Positions 9,330-17,955 of a stretch of DNA of 64,000 nt are shown piece after piece (within the stretch, counting starts at the first letter, position 1; each line of letters starts with the position of its first letter). The DNA lies in NCBI RefSeq assembly GCF_001274775.1, contig NZ_LGUE01000001.1, positions 521,435 to 585,434 of the forward strand, written 5' to 3'. The DNA is from Rossellomorea marisflavi. GTDB taxonomy: Bacteria > Bacillota > Bacilli > Bacillales > Bacillaceae_B. The position numbers and the translations under genes were made by a program. The notes under the pieces were generated by a model. That model did not search any database and had not been told where the DNA came from. It worked only from the letters and a program-made list of their open reading frames with translations.

Positions 9330-9449
9330 AAAAGCGGAGGCGGGGTGCTCTGACCCGACAAGCATAAGGCGGGACGGCGAAAAGGAGCTTTTGGCCTTTT
9401 TGTCCGGCACGACTTATGACCTCGAGGGTCACCCTGCCGCAGCTGGACA
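9330..9449 (+). repeat. Structured repeat, array A unit 2
   Basis: Same borders and CATAAG / CTTATG core, but different arm sequences: outer GGGGTG with TGACCC against GGGTCACCC, inner AAAAGG / CCTTTT. It differs clearly from its neighbours in array A. Confidence 0.9.
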
Positions 9450-9453
9450 AAAG

Positions 9454-9573
9454 AAAAGCGGAGGGGCTTTGCTAGGGGCGACAAGCATAAGATGGGCTGA
9501 GCGGAAAGGCGTCCTTTGCCTTTTTGATCAGAACAGCTTATGACCTCGAGCCCCTAAGCCCCGCAGCTAGACA
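9454..9573 (+). repeat. Structured repeat, array A unit 3
   Basis: Near copy of unit 1. Followed by a 12-base start of a further unit (AAAAGCGGCTCG, 9578-9589) that is not completed. The rest of the 455-nt gap before the E1-alpha gene holds only that gene's ribosome site. Confidence 0.9.
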
Positions 9574-9659
9574 ATACAAAAGCGGCTCGAACATATCATT
9601 ACACAGGGACCTGACAGAAGGCACCCTGCTATCCATAAACGCTGTAGGAGGTTGAAAAA

Positions 9660-10658
9660 ATGGCAAGCAATCGTCATGAAGAATTAGGGCTTTCCAATGA
9701 GAAAGTAGTAGAGATGTATGAAACTATGCTCCTCGCCAGAAAAATTGATGAGCGGATGTGGCTGTTGAACCGTTCAGGTAAGATCCCATTTGTCATTTCA
9801 TGTCAAGGACAAGAGGCCGCCCAGGTCGGTGCAGCATTTGCACTTGATACTGAGAAGGATTATGTTCTTCCATACTATCGTGATATGGGCGTTGTCCTCA
9901 CGTTCGGGATGACGGCTCAAGAATTGATGCTTTCAGGCTTTGCCAAAGCAGAAGATCCGAACTCAGGCGGTCGTCAGATGCCTGGTCATTTCGGTCAAAA
10001 GAAAAACCGTATCGTCACGGGTTCATCCCCGGTAACCACCCAGGTGCCGCATGCCGTGGGGCTGGCACTCGCAGGGAAAATGGAGAAAAAAGATCTTGTG
10101 ACATTTGTGACGTTTGGTGAAGGTTCATCCAACCAAGGAGACTTCCACGAAGGAGCAAACTTTGCCGGTGTACATAAACTTCCGGTCATCTTCATGTGTG
10201 AAAACAACAAATATGCCATCTCGGTGCCAATCGAGAAGCAATTGGCATGTGAGAAAGTATCAGACCGCGCCATCGGATATGGCATGCCAGGAATCACCGT
10301 TGATGGAAATGACCCCATCGAAGTGTATAAAGTGGTCAAGGAAGCGGCTGATCGCGGAAGACGCGGAGAAGGACCGACTTTGATCGAGACGGTTTCCTAC
10401 CGCTTGACTCCCCACTCCTCAGATGACGATGACCGCAGCTACCGCTCTCCAGATGAAGTGGCGAAAGCGAAAACGAATGATCCGATCATTACGTTCGGTG
10501 CCTATTTAAAAGAAACAGGCGTCATGGACGATGAGCTGGAGAAAACAATCAATGACCGCGTGATGAAACAAGTGAATGAAGCAACGGATTACGCAGAGGC
10601 TGCTCCTTATGCAGAGCCGGAATCCGCTATGAAATATGTTTACGCAGAAGAGAAGTAA
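9660..10658 (+). CDS. bkdAA: Branched-chain 2-oxo acid dehydrogenase E1 component, alpha subunit
   Basis: Thiamine-diphosphate-dependent decarboxylation of 2-oxoisovalerate and its homologues, as an alpha2beta2 E1. The 332-residue sequence has the ThDP pyrophosphate motif GEGSSNQGDFHEGANFA ending in ENNKYAIS, and the phosphorylation-loop-like TPHSSDDDDRSYRS. GRQMPGHFG lies near the active site. Start ATG follows GTAGGAGG. In B. subtilis the homologue bfmBAA follows bfmBC closely; here repeat array A intervenes, but no terminator with a T run or new promoter was recognised. Confidence 0.96.
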   Translation: MASNRHEELGLSNEKVVEMYETMLLARKIDERMWLLNRSGKIPFVISCQGQEAAQVGAAFALDTEKDYVLPYYRDMGVVLTFGMTAQELMLSGFAKAEDPNSGGRQMPGHFGQKKNRIVTGSSPVTTQVPHAVGLALAGKMEKKDLVTFVTFGEGSSNQGDFHEGANFAGVHKLPVIFMCENNKYAISVPIEKQLACEKVSDRAIGYGMPGITVDGNDPIEVYKVVKEAADRGRRGEGPTLIETVSYRLTPHSSDDDDRSYRSPDEVAKAKTNDPIITFGAYLKETGVMDDELEKTINDRVMKQVNEATDYAEAAPYAEPESAMKYVYAEEK

Positions 10659-10672
10659 GGGGGAGAACCACT

Positions 10673-11656
10673 ATGCCAGTAATGTCTTATATTGATGCCG
10701 TAACATTGGCCATGAGAGAAGAAATGGAACGAGACGAAAAAGTATTTGTGCTCGGCGAGGACGTCGGCAAAAAAGGAGGCGTCTTTAAGGCGACTCACGG
10801 ACTATACGATCAATTCGGGGAGGATCGCGTCATCGATACGCCCCTTGCCGAGTCGGCCATTGCCGGTGTTGGGATCGGAGCTGCCATGTACGGGATGAGA
10901 CCAATTGCCGAAATGCAGTTTGCTGATTTCATCATGCCTGCTGTCAACCAGATCATTTCCGAAGCAGCCAAAATCCGCTATCGTTCCAACAATGACTGGA
11001 GCTGTCCGATGGTCATCCGCGCACCGTATGGCGGAGGAGTACACGGAGCCCTTTATCATTCCCAATCAGTAGAAGCGGTCTTTGCCAACCAGCCTGGTCT
11101 GAAGATCGTCATGCCTTCAACGCCTTATGATGTTAAAGGCCTTCTGAAGGCAGCAATCCGTGATGAAGACCCAGTACTGTTCTTTGAACATAAACGGGCC
11201 TACCGCCTCATCAAAGGCGAGGTGCCAGAGGACGATTACACGCTTCCAATCGGAAAAGCAGATGTGAAGCGCGAAGGGGAAGACATTACGGTCATCACCT
11301 ATGGCCTTTGCGTCCACTTTGCCCTTCAAGCAGCGGAAAAGCTTGCTCAGGACGGCATCGAAGCACATATCCTCGATCTTCGTACCATCTATCCATTGGA
11401 TAAAGAAGCGATCATCGAAGCAGCTTCCAAGACGGGTAAAGTACTGCTTGTAACGGAAGACAATAAAGAAGGAAGCATCATGGGTGAAGTGTCTGCCATC
11501 ATCGCGGAAAACTGCTTGTTCGACCTCGATGCTCCGATTAAGCGTCTGGCCGGACCGGATGTACCGGCCATGCCATATGCACCGACAATGGAAAAACACT
11601 TTATGATCAACCCTGATAAAGTGGAAAAATCAATGAGGGAATTGGCTGAATTTTAA
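10673..11656 (+). CDS. bkdAB: Branched-chain 2-oxo acid dehydrogenase E1 component, beta subunit
   Basis: Partner of the alpha subunit in E1. The 327 residues are of transketolase-like pyrimidine-binding type: GEDVGKKGGVFKATHGL, DTPLAESAIAGVGIGAA, EMQFADFIMPA, and GGGVHGALYHSQS. The C-terminal transketolase domain includes DLRTIYPLDKEAI. Fourteen nt separate it from the alpha gene, and GGGGGAG precedes the ATG. Confidence 0.96.
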   Translation: MPVMSYIDAVTLAMREEMERDEKVFVLGEDVGKKGGVFKATHGLYDQFGEDRVIDTPLAESAIAGVGIGAAMYGMRPIAEMQFADFIMPAVNQIISEAAKIRYRSNNDWSCPMVIRAPYGGGVHGALYHSQSVEAVFANQPGLKIVMPSTPYDVKGLLKAAIRDEDPVLFFEHKRAYRLIKGEVPEDDYTLPIGKADVKREGEDITVITYGLCVHFALQAAEKLAQDGIEAHILDLRTIYPLDKEAIIEAASKTGKVLLVTEDNKEGSIMGEVSAIIAENCLFDLDAPIKRLAGPDVPAMPYAPTMEKHFMINPDKVEKSMRELAEF

Positions 11657-11686
11657 CGTATCACCGTATGATAAGGAGGGATCCTC

Positions 11687-12970
11687 ATGGGGATTGAAAA
11701 AATGAAAATGCCTCAGTTAGGCGAGAGCGTAACCGAGGGGACGATCAGCAAATGGCTGGTGTCTCCGGGAGATACGGTCAATAAATATGATCCGATCGCT
11801 GAAGTGCAAACGGATAAAGTCAATGCAGAAGTACCTTCTTCTTTTACAGGGGTCATCAAGGAACTCCTTGCCGAAGAAGGTGACACTCTTGAAGTTGGAG
11901 AGCTCATCTGTTCGATTGAATTAGAAGGGGGCAATGATGCTCCTGCTGAAGAAAAGGTGGAAAAGAAAGAAGAAGCAGCACCGTCTACACCTGCCTCAGC
12001 GGATACAAGCAATAAAGGCAGATATTCTCCTGCCGTCCTGAAAATGTCCCAGGAAAACGGAATCGACCTGACCCAGGTGACGGGAACAGGAGCCGGCGGC
12101 CGGATTACAAGGAAAGACCTTAAAAAGATCATCGAGTCTGGCAACATCCCTCAGGCGAGCGAAGCACCGAAGGCCGCTCCGCAACAGGAATCACCACCAC
12201 AAGGAGCACCAGCAGCGCAGCCGTCAAAAAAACCTGCTCCGCAGACACCGGATGTAACGACCTTACCGGGTGATATTGAAATCCCTGTGACCGGAATCAG
12301 GAAAGCCATCGCCGCTAATATGCTTCGGAGCAAGCATGAAGCACCACATGCTTGGACGATGATGGAAGTGGATGTCACCAACCTGGTCGACTACCGCAAT
12401 TCCCTCAAAACAGAATTCAAGCAGAAGGAAGGCTATAATCTGACCTTCTTCGCATTCTTCGTCAAGGCCGTTGCACAGGCGCTGAAAGAGTACCCGCAGA
12501 TCAATTCCATGTGGGCGGGCGATAAGATCATCCAGAAGAAGGATATCAATCTGTCGATTGCCGTTGCAACCGATGATGCCCTCTATGTACCGGTCATCAA
12601 GAATGCAGACGAAAAGACCATTAAAGGCATTGCAAGGGAAATCACCGAGCTTGCTGGAAAAGTAAGAAGCGGGAAACTGACTTCCCAAGATATGCAGGGT
12701 GGTACATTTACAGTGAACAATACGGGTTCTTTTGGATCAGTGCAATCAATGGGGATCATCAATTATCCTCAAGCAGCGATCCTTCAGGTGGAATCGATCG
12801 TCAAGCGTCCTGTTGTCATGAACAACGGAATGATTGCCGTGCGTGACATGGTGAACCTCTGTATGTCCCTGGATCACCGCGTATTGGACGGACTTGTATG
12901 CGGACGATTCCTGCAGAGAGTGAAAGAAATCCTCGAGAACACATCAAAAGAAACAACGTCTATCTACTAA
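11687..12970 (+). CDS. bkdB: Branched-chain 2-oxo acid dehydrogenase E2, dihydrolipoyl acyltransferase
   Basis: Core of the complex, carrying acyl groups on lipoate to CoA. Domains in its 427 residues: a lipoyl domain (about 1-80) with the lipoylation site VQTDKVNAEVPS; an acidic and Ala/Pro-rich linker; a peripheral-subunit-binding domain (about 108-145, RYSPAVLKMSQENGIDL); a second flexible Pro/Ala linker; and the catalytic domain (about 200-427). That domain ends with the active-site SLDHRVLDG. Last gene of the bkd operon, followed by a clear terminator. Confidence 0.96.
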   Translation: MGIEKMKMPQLGESVTEGTISKWLVSPGDTVNKYDPIAEVQTDKVNAEVPSSFTGVIKELLAEEGDTLEVGELICSIELEGGNDAPAEEKVEKKEEAAPSTPASADTSNKGRYSPAVLKMSQENGIDLTQVTGTGAGGRITRKDLKKIIESGNIPQASEAPKAAPQQESPPQGAPAAQPSKKPAPQTPDVTTLPGDIEIPVTGIRKAIAANMLRSKHEAPHAWTMMEVDVTNLVDYRNSLKTEFKQKEGYNLTFFAFFVKAVAQALKEYPQINSMWAGDKIIQKKDINLSIAVATDDALYVPVIKNADEKTIKGIAREITELAGKVRSGKLTSQDMQGGTFTVNNTGSFGSVQSMGIINYPQAAILQVESIVKRPVVMNNGMIAVRDMVNLCMSLDHRVLDGLVCGRFLQRVKEILENTSKETTSIY

Positions 12971-12973
12971 ATG

Positions 12974-13010
12974 AGAAAGGGCCCTTCCTGGGAGGAGGGT
13001 CCTTTTTTAT
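12974..13010 (+). terminator. Terminator of the bkd operon
   Basis: Stem AAGGGCCCTTCC / GGAGGGTCCTT followed by TTTTTTATTT, starting just after the bkdB stop codon. Confidence 0.85.
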
Positions 13011-13012
13011 TT

Positions 13013-13477
13013 GGGGTTTCATGAGACTTTAGGGTGAAGGGAGAGGAGAAGGTGGAGGGAAGTGTAGGCAAATGGCACGGATTAGTTACAGAAGAATATT
13101 TCATAAGGTGAATTATTCAGTACGAATAGGACGATAGGCTAAATGGTTTTTTCCAATAACTCCAAGTGAGACTTAATGAGGAATTATTGTGTCCTATTTG
13201 TAAGGAATAGTCGAATGGCCCACATAAAGCGGTAAAATAAGGGATGCGATAGGTGAATGGTCATTCATTAATACACCCTTCGTCACGATTCGTAAAAGGG
13301 TACCTAAGTCTTTCTGTTTATTTTCAGAATATTAGGAATATATATGACATTCCTCTACAACATTCGACAGGAACCTTTGGTTATGTTTGGTTCAGCACCT
13401 ACTATTTACCAGGTGAAATAAAAATGGAAGGAGATCATGACCGGAAAACCAAAATGAAACCAAACGGAGGGAATTGG
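13013..13477 (+). other. Long AT-rich leader before the bpr-like gene
   Basis: No gene is recognised in these 465 bases. It holds an inverted repeat AATAGGAC (13125-13132) / GTCCTATT (13191-13198) and a TTCGACA core (13363-13369) identical to a 0A box. An open frame joins the protease from 13253, but its translation does not look like a signal peptide. I read the region as promoter and untranslated leader, without an assignable promoter. Confidence 0.4.
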
Positions 13478-16400
13478 ATGAAGGGAAGAAGAAGACAGAG
13501 GGCAAAATGGTTATCCATCATTTTGACACTAGCGATGTTCGTTCCACTATTATTTCCTTTTAACGCAGGGGCTGTCAGTGCCGCTCAAAAGGAAAAGCCA
13601 TCGACTTCAGTAAAAGATTCTGCCAAAGTGTCTCCACAATCCAAGATCACATCAAAGCTCCAGAAACAATTCGACAAAGATAAGCACGTCACATACTTAG
13701 TAAAATTCAAGGAGCAGGTAGATACGTTAAAAATCGCCGAGAAAGCAGAAAAAAATGCGAAGAAGCAAAAGCTTTCTGCCAACAACAGTAAATTGTTGAA
13801 GCGGAATCTCGTTGTTTCAGAGCTTCGTGCTACCTCACTTGAAACACAAGCAGAAGTAAAAGAATACTTAACCAAGCAAAAGAAATCCGGTGCAGTCAAA
13901 GACATCCAAAGCTATTATGTTGTCAATGGCATGGCCGTTACAAGTACGAAAGAAGTGATGGAGAAGCTTTCCACTTACGCTGAAGTTGAGAAAATCCTGC
14001 CGAATGAAGTTCGTCAGCTCAACAAGCCAGAGGTGGTAAAAGAGAAGGAAACCTCCAAGAAGAAAGGTGAAACGGCCGCTGTCGAATGGAATATCGACAA
14101 AGTCGGAGCACCTGCCGTATGGGATATGGGCATTGATGGATCCGGTACCGTAGTCGCTTCCATCGACACCGGGGTCCAGTGGGATCACCCGGCGTTGAAG
14201 GAACAGTACAGAGGGTTCGATCCACAAAACCCGAATACGCCTGACAATGAATTCAACTGGTTCGATGCGACTGCCGGCCAGGGCACACCGTATGATGATC
14301 AAGGGCATGGAACGCACGTAACCGGTACGATGGTCGGTCACGAGCCGAATGGTTCCAATCAGATCGGAGTGGCTCCTGGTGCGAAATGGATCGCTGTCAA
14401 AGCGTTCACTTCCCAAGGTGGGACGGATGCCGATCTATTGGCCGCAGGGGAATGGATCCTTGCTCCAAAAGATGCCGAGGGCAATCCACATCCTGAAAAA
14501 GCTCCGGACGTTGTTAACAACTCATGGGGCGGTGGGAAAGGACTTGACGAATGGTATCGTGAAATGGTCAATGCGTGGAGAGCGGCGGAAATCTTCCCAG
14601 AGTTCTCAGCAGGAAATACGACCCTTACGAATCCTGGTGGTCCTGGTTCCATCGCGAACCCGGCAAACTATCCTGAGTCCTATGCAACCGGGGCAACGGA
14701 TATCAATAACAACCTAGGAAGCTTCTCCCTGCTTGGTCCATCACCTTACGATGAAATCAAGCCGGATATCGCAGCACCGGGTGTGAACATCCGATCTTCC
14801 GTTCCAGGCGGGACATACGAAGGCGGATGGAACGGGACGTCCATGGCGGGACCTCACGTTTCAGCTGTTGTAGCTCTCCTGAAACAGGTGAACGCCAACC
14901 TGACAGTCGATCAGATTGAGGAAATCTTGAACACGACTGCTGTACCATTGACGAACGGCACGTATCCTGATGTGCCGAACAACGGATTCGGGAATGGTCT
15001 TGTCAACGCATTCGATGCAGTCAATTCCATCATGAATGGTCTTGGTAAGGTGAGTGGTCAGGTCGCGCAAGAAGGCGATGACACAGAAGCACCGACCATC
15101 AACCATGAACAACCGACAGATGTTTATCAAGGCATGGATTTGAAATTGGAAGCAGAAGCAACGGATAACGTCAGTGTCACATCCGTTAAGCTGTCGTATG
15201 GAAATGCAGATGGTGAGTGGGTCGATGTGGACGCAAAGCGTAAAAGCGGCGACTTCACTAAAGGCACCTACGAAGCGGTCATCCCTGCTGATGCGTTGAA
15301 TAGGGACAACGTGACCTATAAATGGACAGCGGTAGACTTTGGTGGGAATGAGGTTTCCACAGATGACTATTCCCTGGAACTTCTTCCTGGAATTTCGGTC
15401 GGTTACGAGCAGGACTTCGAATCTGAACCTGCTGGCTGGTTCTCTTATGGGAACGGGAATAGCTGGGAATGGGGAATCCCTACTTCCGGACCGGGAAATG
15501 CAGCCTCCGGTGAAAAAGTGTATGCTACAAAGCTAGATGGTAATTATGCAAACAGCGCGAACATGTCCCTGCAGATGCCACCGGTCGATCTGCCTGAAGG
15601 AAATAGCTTCCTCCAGTTCAAACAGTGGCATGACCTTGAAACCCGATATGATTTCGGTCATGTATTCGTCTCTACAGACGGCAAAGAGTGGACACAGGCT
15701 CTCCGTGTCAACGGAACGACGACCGGATGGATCGATGGAGAGGTGGATCTGAGTGAATACGCAGGTCAACGCATCTACATTGCATTCAATGTAACAAGCG
15801 ATGGAAGTGTTCCGAAGCAAGGATGGTACCTTGATGATGTCAAGCTGACCGATTCATCCCTGCAGCCATCCAAGAAAATGAGCCTTGGATTGGATTCGAA
15901 GAAGGATGCCGCTTCTTCCGTTTCCAAAAAGCCGAAAGTAGATCCAGCCAAGATCCAGGTTGAAAAGCCTGCGGCTAAAGATCAAAGCAAGGAAGCTCCG
16001 GCACCTGTCCTCCTTCCACTTCAAGCAGAAGTATCTGTTTTGGAAACTGGACGAAGTGTCTATACAAATCCGGCAACAGGATCCTATGAGATCGCTCATG
16101 CAGCTGGTGATTTCACCCTGCAGGCATCGACATACGGATTCCGTTCCCAGACTCAGAGTGTGACGATTGAAGCAGACAGTACAACGACTGCCAACTTCAC
16201 CCTTGAAGAAATTCCTAAAGGAACCGTCACGGGTACGATCACGAATCAATTGACCGGGGATCCTGTTGCAAATGCAACGGTCATGGTCCTTGAAGATGCT
16301 GTCGTTCAACCTGTCCAAACGGACGCTGACGGACGATATGAGCTGAACGTATATGAAGGCGACTATACGGTCAAAGTGGTCGCTCCTAATTATTACAGTC

Positions 16401-17803
16401 AAGAAGAATCAGTCACGGTTGAAGGTGGGGAATCCGAGACGAAGGATTTTGCACTGAAACCATTCATCGGATACCCTGGTGAAATCGGCTATGATGACGG
16501 TACGGCTGAAAATGCACGTGCCTATAATGCAGCTGGCAACTCATGGGCTGTGAAGATGTCCCTTGCGGAAGGAAATGATACAGCCCTCGTCACTGGCGGT
16601 CTGTTCCGATTCTGGGATACAGAATGGCCGGTACCGGGTGGGACCGAGTTTGAAGTGGAAGTTTATGATGCAAGCGGTCCGGACGGTGCTCCAGGCAAGA
16701 AGCTTGCTGGACCATTCGAAGGGGAAGCTCTCCGTAACGGTCAATGGACACAGGTCGACCTCAGTGATGAAGGCATCATGGTCGATGGTGACTTCTACAT
16801 GGTCTACACGCAGACAAAAGCCAATCCGAATGCCCCAGGACTTGCAACAGATGAAGACGGGGAATATGCTGCACGCAGCTGGCAGCGTGTCAGCGGGGCA
16901 TGGTCTCAGTCTCCTGAAGATGAAGGAAACTATATGATTCGTGCAACCGTGAATTATGAAGTGAAAGAGCCGGTCATCACATCACCTGAAGATGGTTCAT
17001 TCACGAATAAGGATCAGGTGAAAGTGGAAGGAACATCGGCTCCTGACACAGATGTCATCATCTTGAATGGTGATGAAGAAGCGGCTACAACAACAGCAGA
17101 CAGTCAAGGTAAATTCGCTGCTGATGTCAGCCTGCAGGAAGGGGAAAATGTACTGACGGCCAAGGCTTCCACTGAGCAGGGGCAAACAGGGGCATCCGAA
17201 CCTGTTACCATCATCCTTGATCAAGAAAAGCCTGAGCTTTCCATCACATCTCCTGCCGATAAATCCAAAACCAATAAAGAAACGGTTACCGTCAAGGGGA
17301 CTGTGTCTGATGACAATCTTGATTGGGTGAAGGTGAACGGCAAAAAGGCAGACGTGAAGGATGGTGCATTCAGCCATCGAATCCTTCTTGAACAAGGTGA
17401 AAATGTCATTAAAGTCGTTGCTCAAGACAAGGCAGGCAACAAAACCACGAAGAAAGTCACCATCGAGGCTAAATACGGGGATCTTGAGATTTCCAATGTG
17501 CTTCCTGGAGAAGATAAGGAATTGAAATCAGGTGAATCAGTCAAGATCGAATTTGACAGTGAGCCTGGACTCGATGCGACATTCGTTCTCCATATGCCAT
17601 TGACGAATGCCCGCAGCATGACCTCGAATGCGACAGAACTCCCGATGAGGGAAACGTCTGAAGGGCATTATGAAGGCTATTACACAGCCACTTCCAACGT
17701 GAAAGCTCCTGGAGCAGTCGTGGAAGTGAAAGTGGAAGATGATTTCGGAAATGTAGAAACAAAACGCGCTGAAGGAAAGCTGTATATCAACGCGAAAAAG
17801 TAA
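13478..17803 (+). CDS. bpr: Bacillopeptidase F-like secreted S8 serine protease
   Basis: Large extracellular subtilase of 1441 residues, close to the length of B. subtilis Bpr. The chosen ATG (13478) has GGAGGG 6 nt upstream and gives a signal peptide: basic MKGRRRQRAKW, a hydrophobic core to about residue 26, then AGAVSAA. The I9-type propeptide spans about 60-190. The S8 domain holds Asp230 (ASIDTGVQWDHP), His277 (QGHGTHVTGT) and Ser455 (NGTSMAGPHVS). Beyond it lie an Ig-like segment, a jelly-roll/MAM-like region (EQDFESEPAGW onward), two carboxypeptidase-regulatory-like repeats and two Ig-like repeats (TSPEDGSFTNKDQVKVEG and TSPADKSKTNKETVTVKG). No LPxTG anchor is present. It stands alone between two terminators. 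Confidence 0.92.
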   Translation: MKGRRRQRAKWLSIILTLAMFVPLLFPFNAGAVSAAQKEKPSTSVKDSAKVSPQSKITSKLQKQFDKDKHVTYLVKFKEQVDTLKIAEKAEKNAKKQKLSANNSKLLKRNLVVSELRATSLETQAEVKEYLTKQKKSGAVKDIQSYYVVNGMAVTSTKEVMEKLSTYAEVEKILPNEVRQLNKPEVVKEKETSKKKGETAAVEWNIDKVGAPAVWDMGIDGSGTVVASIDTGVQWDHPALKEQYRGFDPQNPNTPDNEFNWFDATAGQGTPYDDQGHGTHVTGTMVGHEPNGSNQIGVAPGAKWIAVKAFTSQGGTDADLLAAGEWILAPKDAEGNPHPEKAPDVVNNSWGGGKGLDEWYREMVNAWRAAEIFPEFSAGNTTLTNPGGPGSIANPANYPESYATGATDINNNLGSFSLLGPSPYDEIKPDIAAPGVNIRSSVPGGTYEGGWNGTSMAGPHVSAVVALLKQVNANLTVDQIEEILNTTAVPLTNGTYPDVPNNGFGNGLVNAFDAVNSIMNGLGKVSGQVAQEGDDTEAPTINHEQPTDVYQGMDLKLEAEATDNVSVTSVKLSYGNADGEWVDVDAKRKSGDFTKGTYEAVIPADALNRDNVTYKWTAVDFGGNEVSTDDYSLELLPGISVGYEQDFESEPAGWFSYGNGNSWEWGIPTSGPGNAASGEKVYATKLDGNYANSANMSLQMPPVDLPEGNSFLQFKQWHDLETRYDFGHVFVSTDGKEWTQALRVNGTTTGWIDGEVDLSEYAGQRIYIAFNVTSDGSVPKQGWYLDDVKLTDSSLQPSKKMSLGLDSKKDAASSVSKKPKVDPAKIQVEKPAAKDQSKEAPAPVLLPLQAEVSVLETGRSVYTNPATGSYEIAHAAGDFTLQASTYGFRSQTQSVTIEADSTTTANFTLEEIPKGTVTGTITNQLTGDPVANATVMVLEDAVVQPVQTDADGRYELNVYEGDYTVKVVAPNYYSQEESVTVEGGESETKDFALKPFIGYPGEIGYDDGTAENARAYNAAGNSWAVKMSLAEGNDTALVTGGLFRFWDTEWPVPGGTEFEVEVYDASGPDGAPGKKLAGPFEGEALRNGQWTQVDLSDEGIMVDGDFYMVYTQTKANPNAPGLATDEDGEYAARSWQRVSGAWSQSPEDEGNYMIRATVNYEVKEPVITSPEDGSFTNKDQVKVEGTSAPDTDVIILNGDEEAATTTADSQGKFAADVSLQEGENVLTAKASTEQGQTGASEPVTIILDQEKPELSITSPADKSKTNKETVTVKGTVSDDNLDWVKVNGKKADVKDGAFSHRILLEQGENVIKVVAQDKAGNKTTKKVTIEAKYGDLEISNVLPGEDKELKSGESVKIEFDSEPGLDATFVLHMPLTNARSMTSNATELPMRETSEGHYEGYYTATSNVKAPGAVVEVKVEDDFGNVETKRAEGKLYINAKK

Positions 17804-17814
17804 TGGTGATAAGG

Positions 17815-17847
17815 AACGTCCCGGGATTGTCCCCCGGGACGTTTTTT
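17815..17847 (+). terminator. Terminator after bpr-like gene
   Basis: Perfect 11-bp stem AACGTCCCGGG / CCCGGGACGTT followed by TTTT. Confidence 0.92.
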
Positions 17848-17859
17848 CATATGCCCGCA

Positions 17860-17888
17860 TTGAACCTGATGGCTTCTTTCTATATACT
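17860..17888 (+). promoter_or_regulatory. Candidate sigma-A promoter for mutAB-meaB
   Basis: TTGAAC (17860-17865) and TATACT (17883-17888), spaced 17 nt, lie 67 nt before mutA. Confidence 0.65.
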
Positions 17889-17925
17889 AAAATAGTAAAG
17901 AGAAAACATTTCGAATCTTCATATT

Positions 17926-17939
17926 TGTAAACGATTACA
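17926..17939 (+). promoter_or_regulatory. Putative CcpA site (cre) before mutA
   Basis: TGTAAACGATTACA matches the cre consensus TGWAANCGNTNWCA at all 14 positions. It lies about 30 nt downstream of the predicted transcription start, a position where CcpA would block elongation. Inferred from sequence only. Confidence 0.6.
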
Positions 17940-17955
17940 TTATAGGGGGAGTTTC

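Noticed and set aside
9290..9484. 64-residue minus-strand frame in the lpdV-bkdAA gap
   Set aside because: It is composed entirely of repeat units and has no ribosome site. Similar frames arise in arrays B and C.
9205..9573. Possible CRISPR array because of regular ~125-bp repeats
   Set aside because: Units are 121 bp long, abut with only 4-5 bases between them, contain no spacers, and no cas genes are present.
13253..13477. Longer start for the bpr-like protease
   Set aside because: The 75 extra residues do not form a signal peptide, whereas the ATG at 13478 has a good ribosome site and a classic signal sequence.
17926..17939. TnrA/GlnR nitrogen-control site before mutA
   Set aside because: TGTAA...TTACA recalls TGTNA-N7-TNACA, but the spacing is four, not seven. 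The cre consensus fits all positions.
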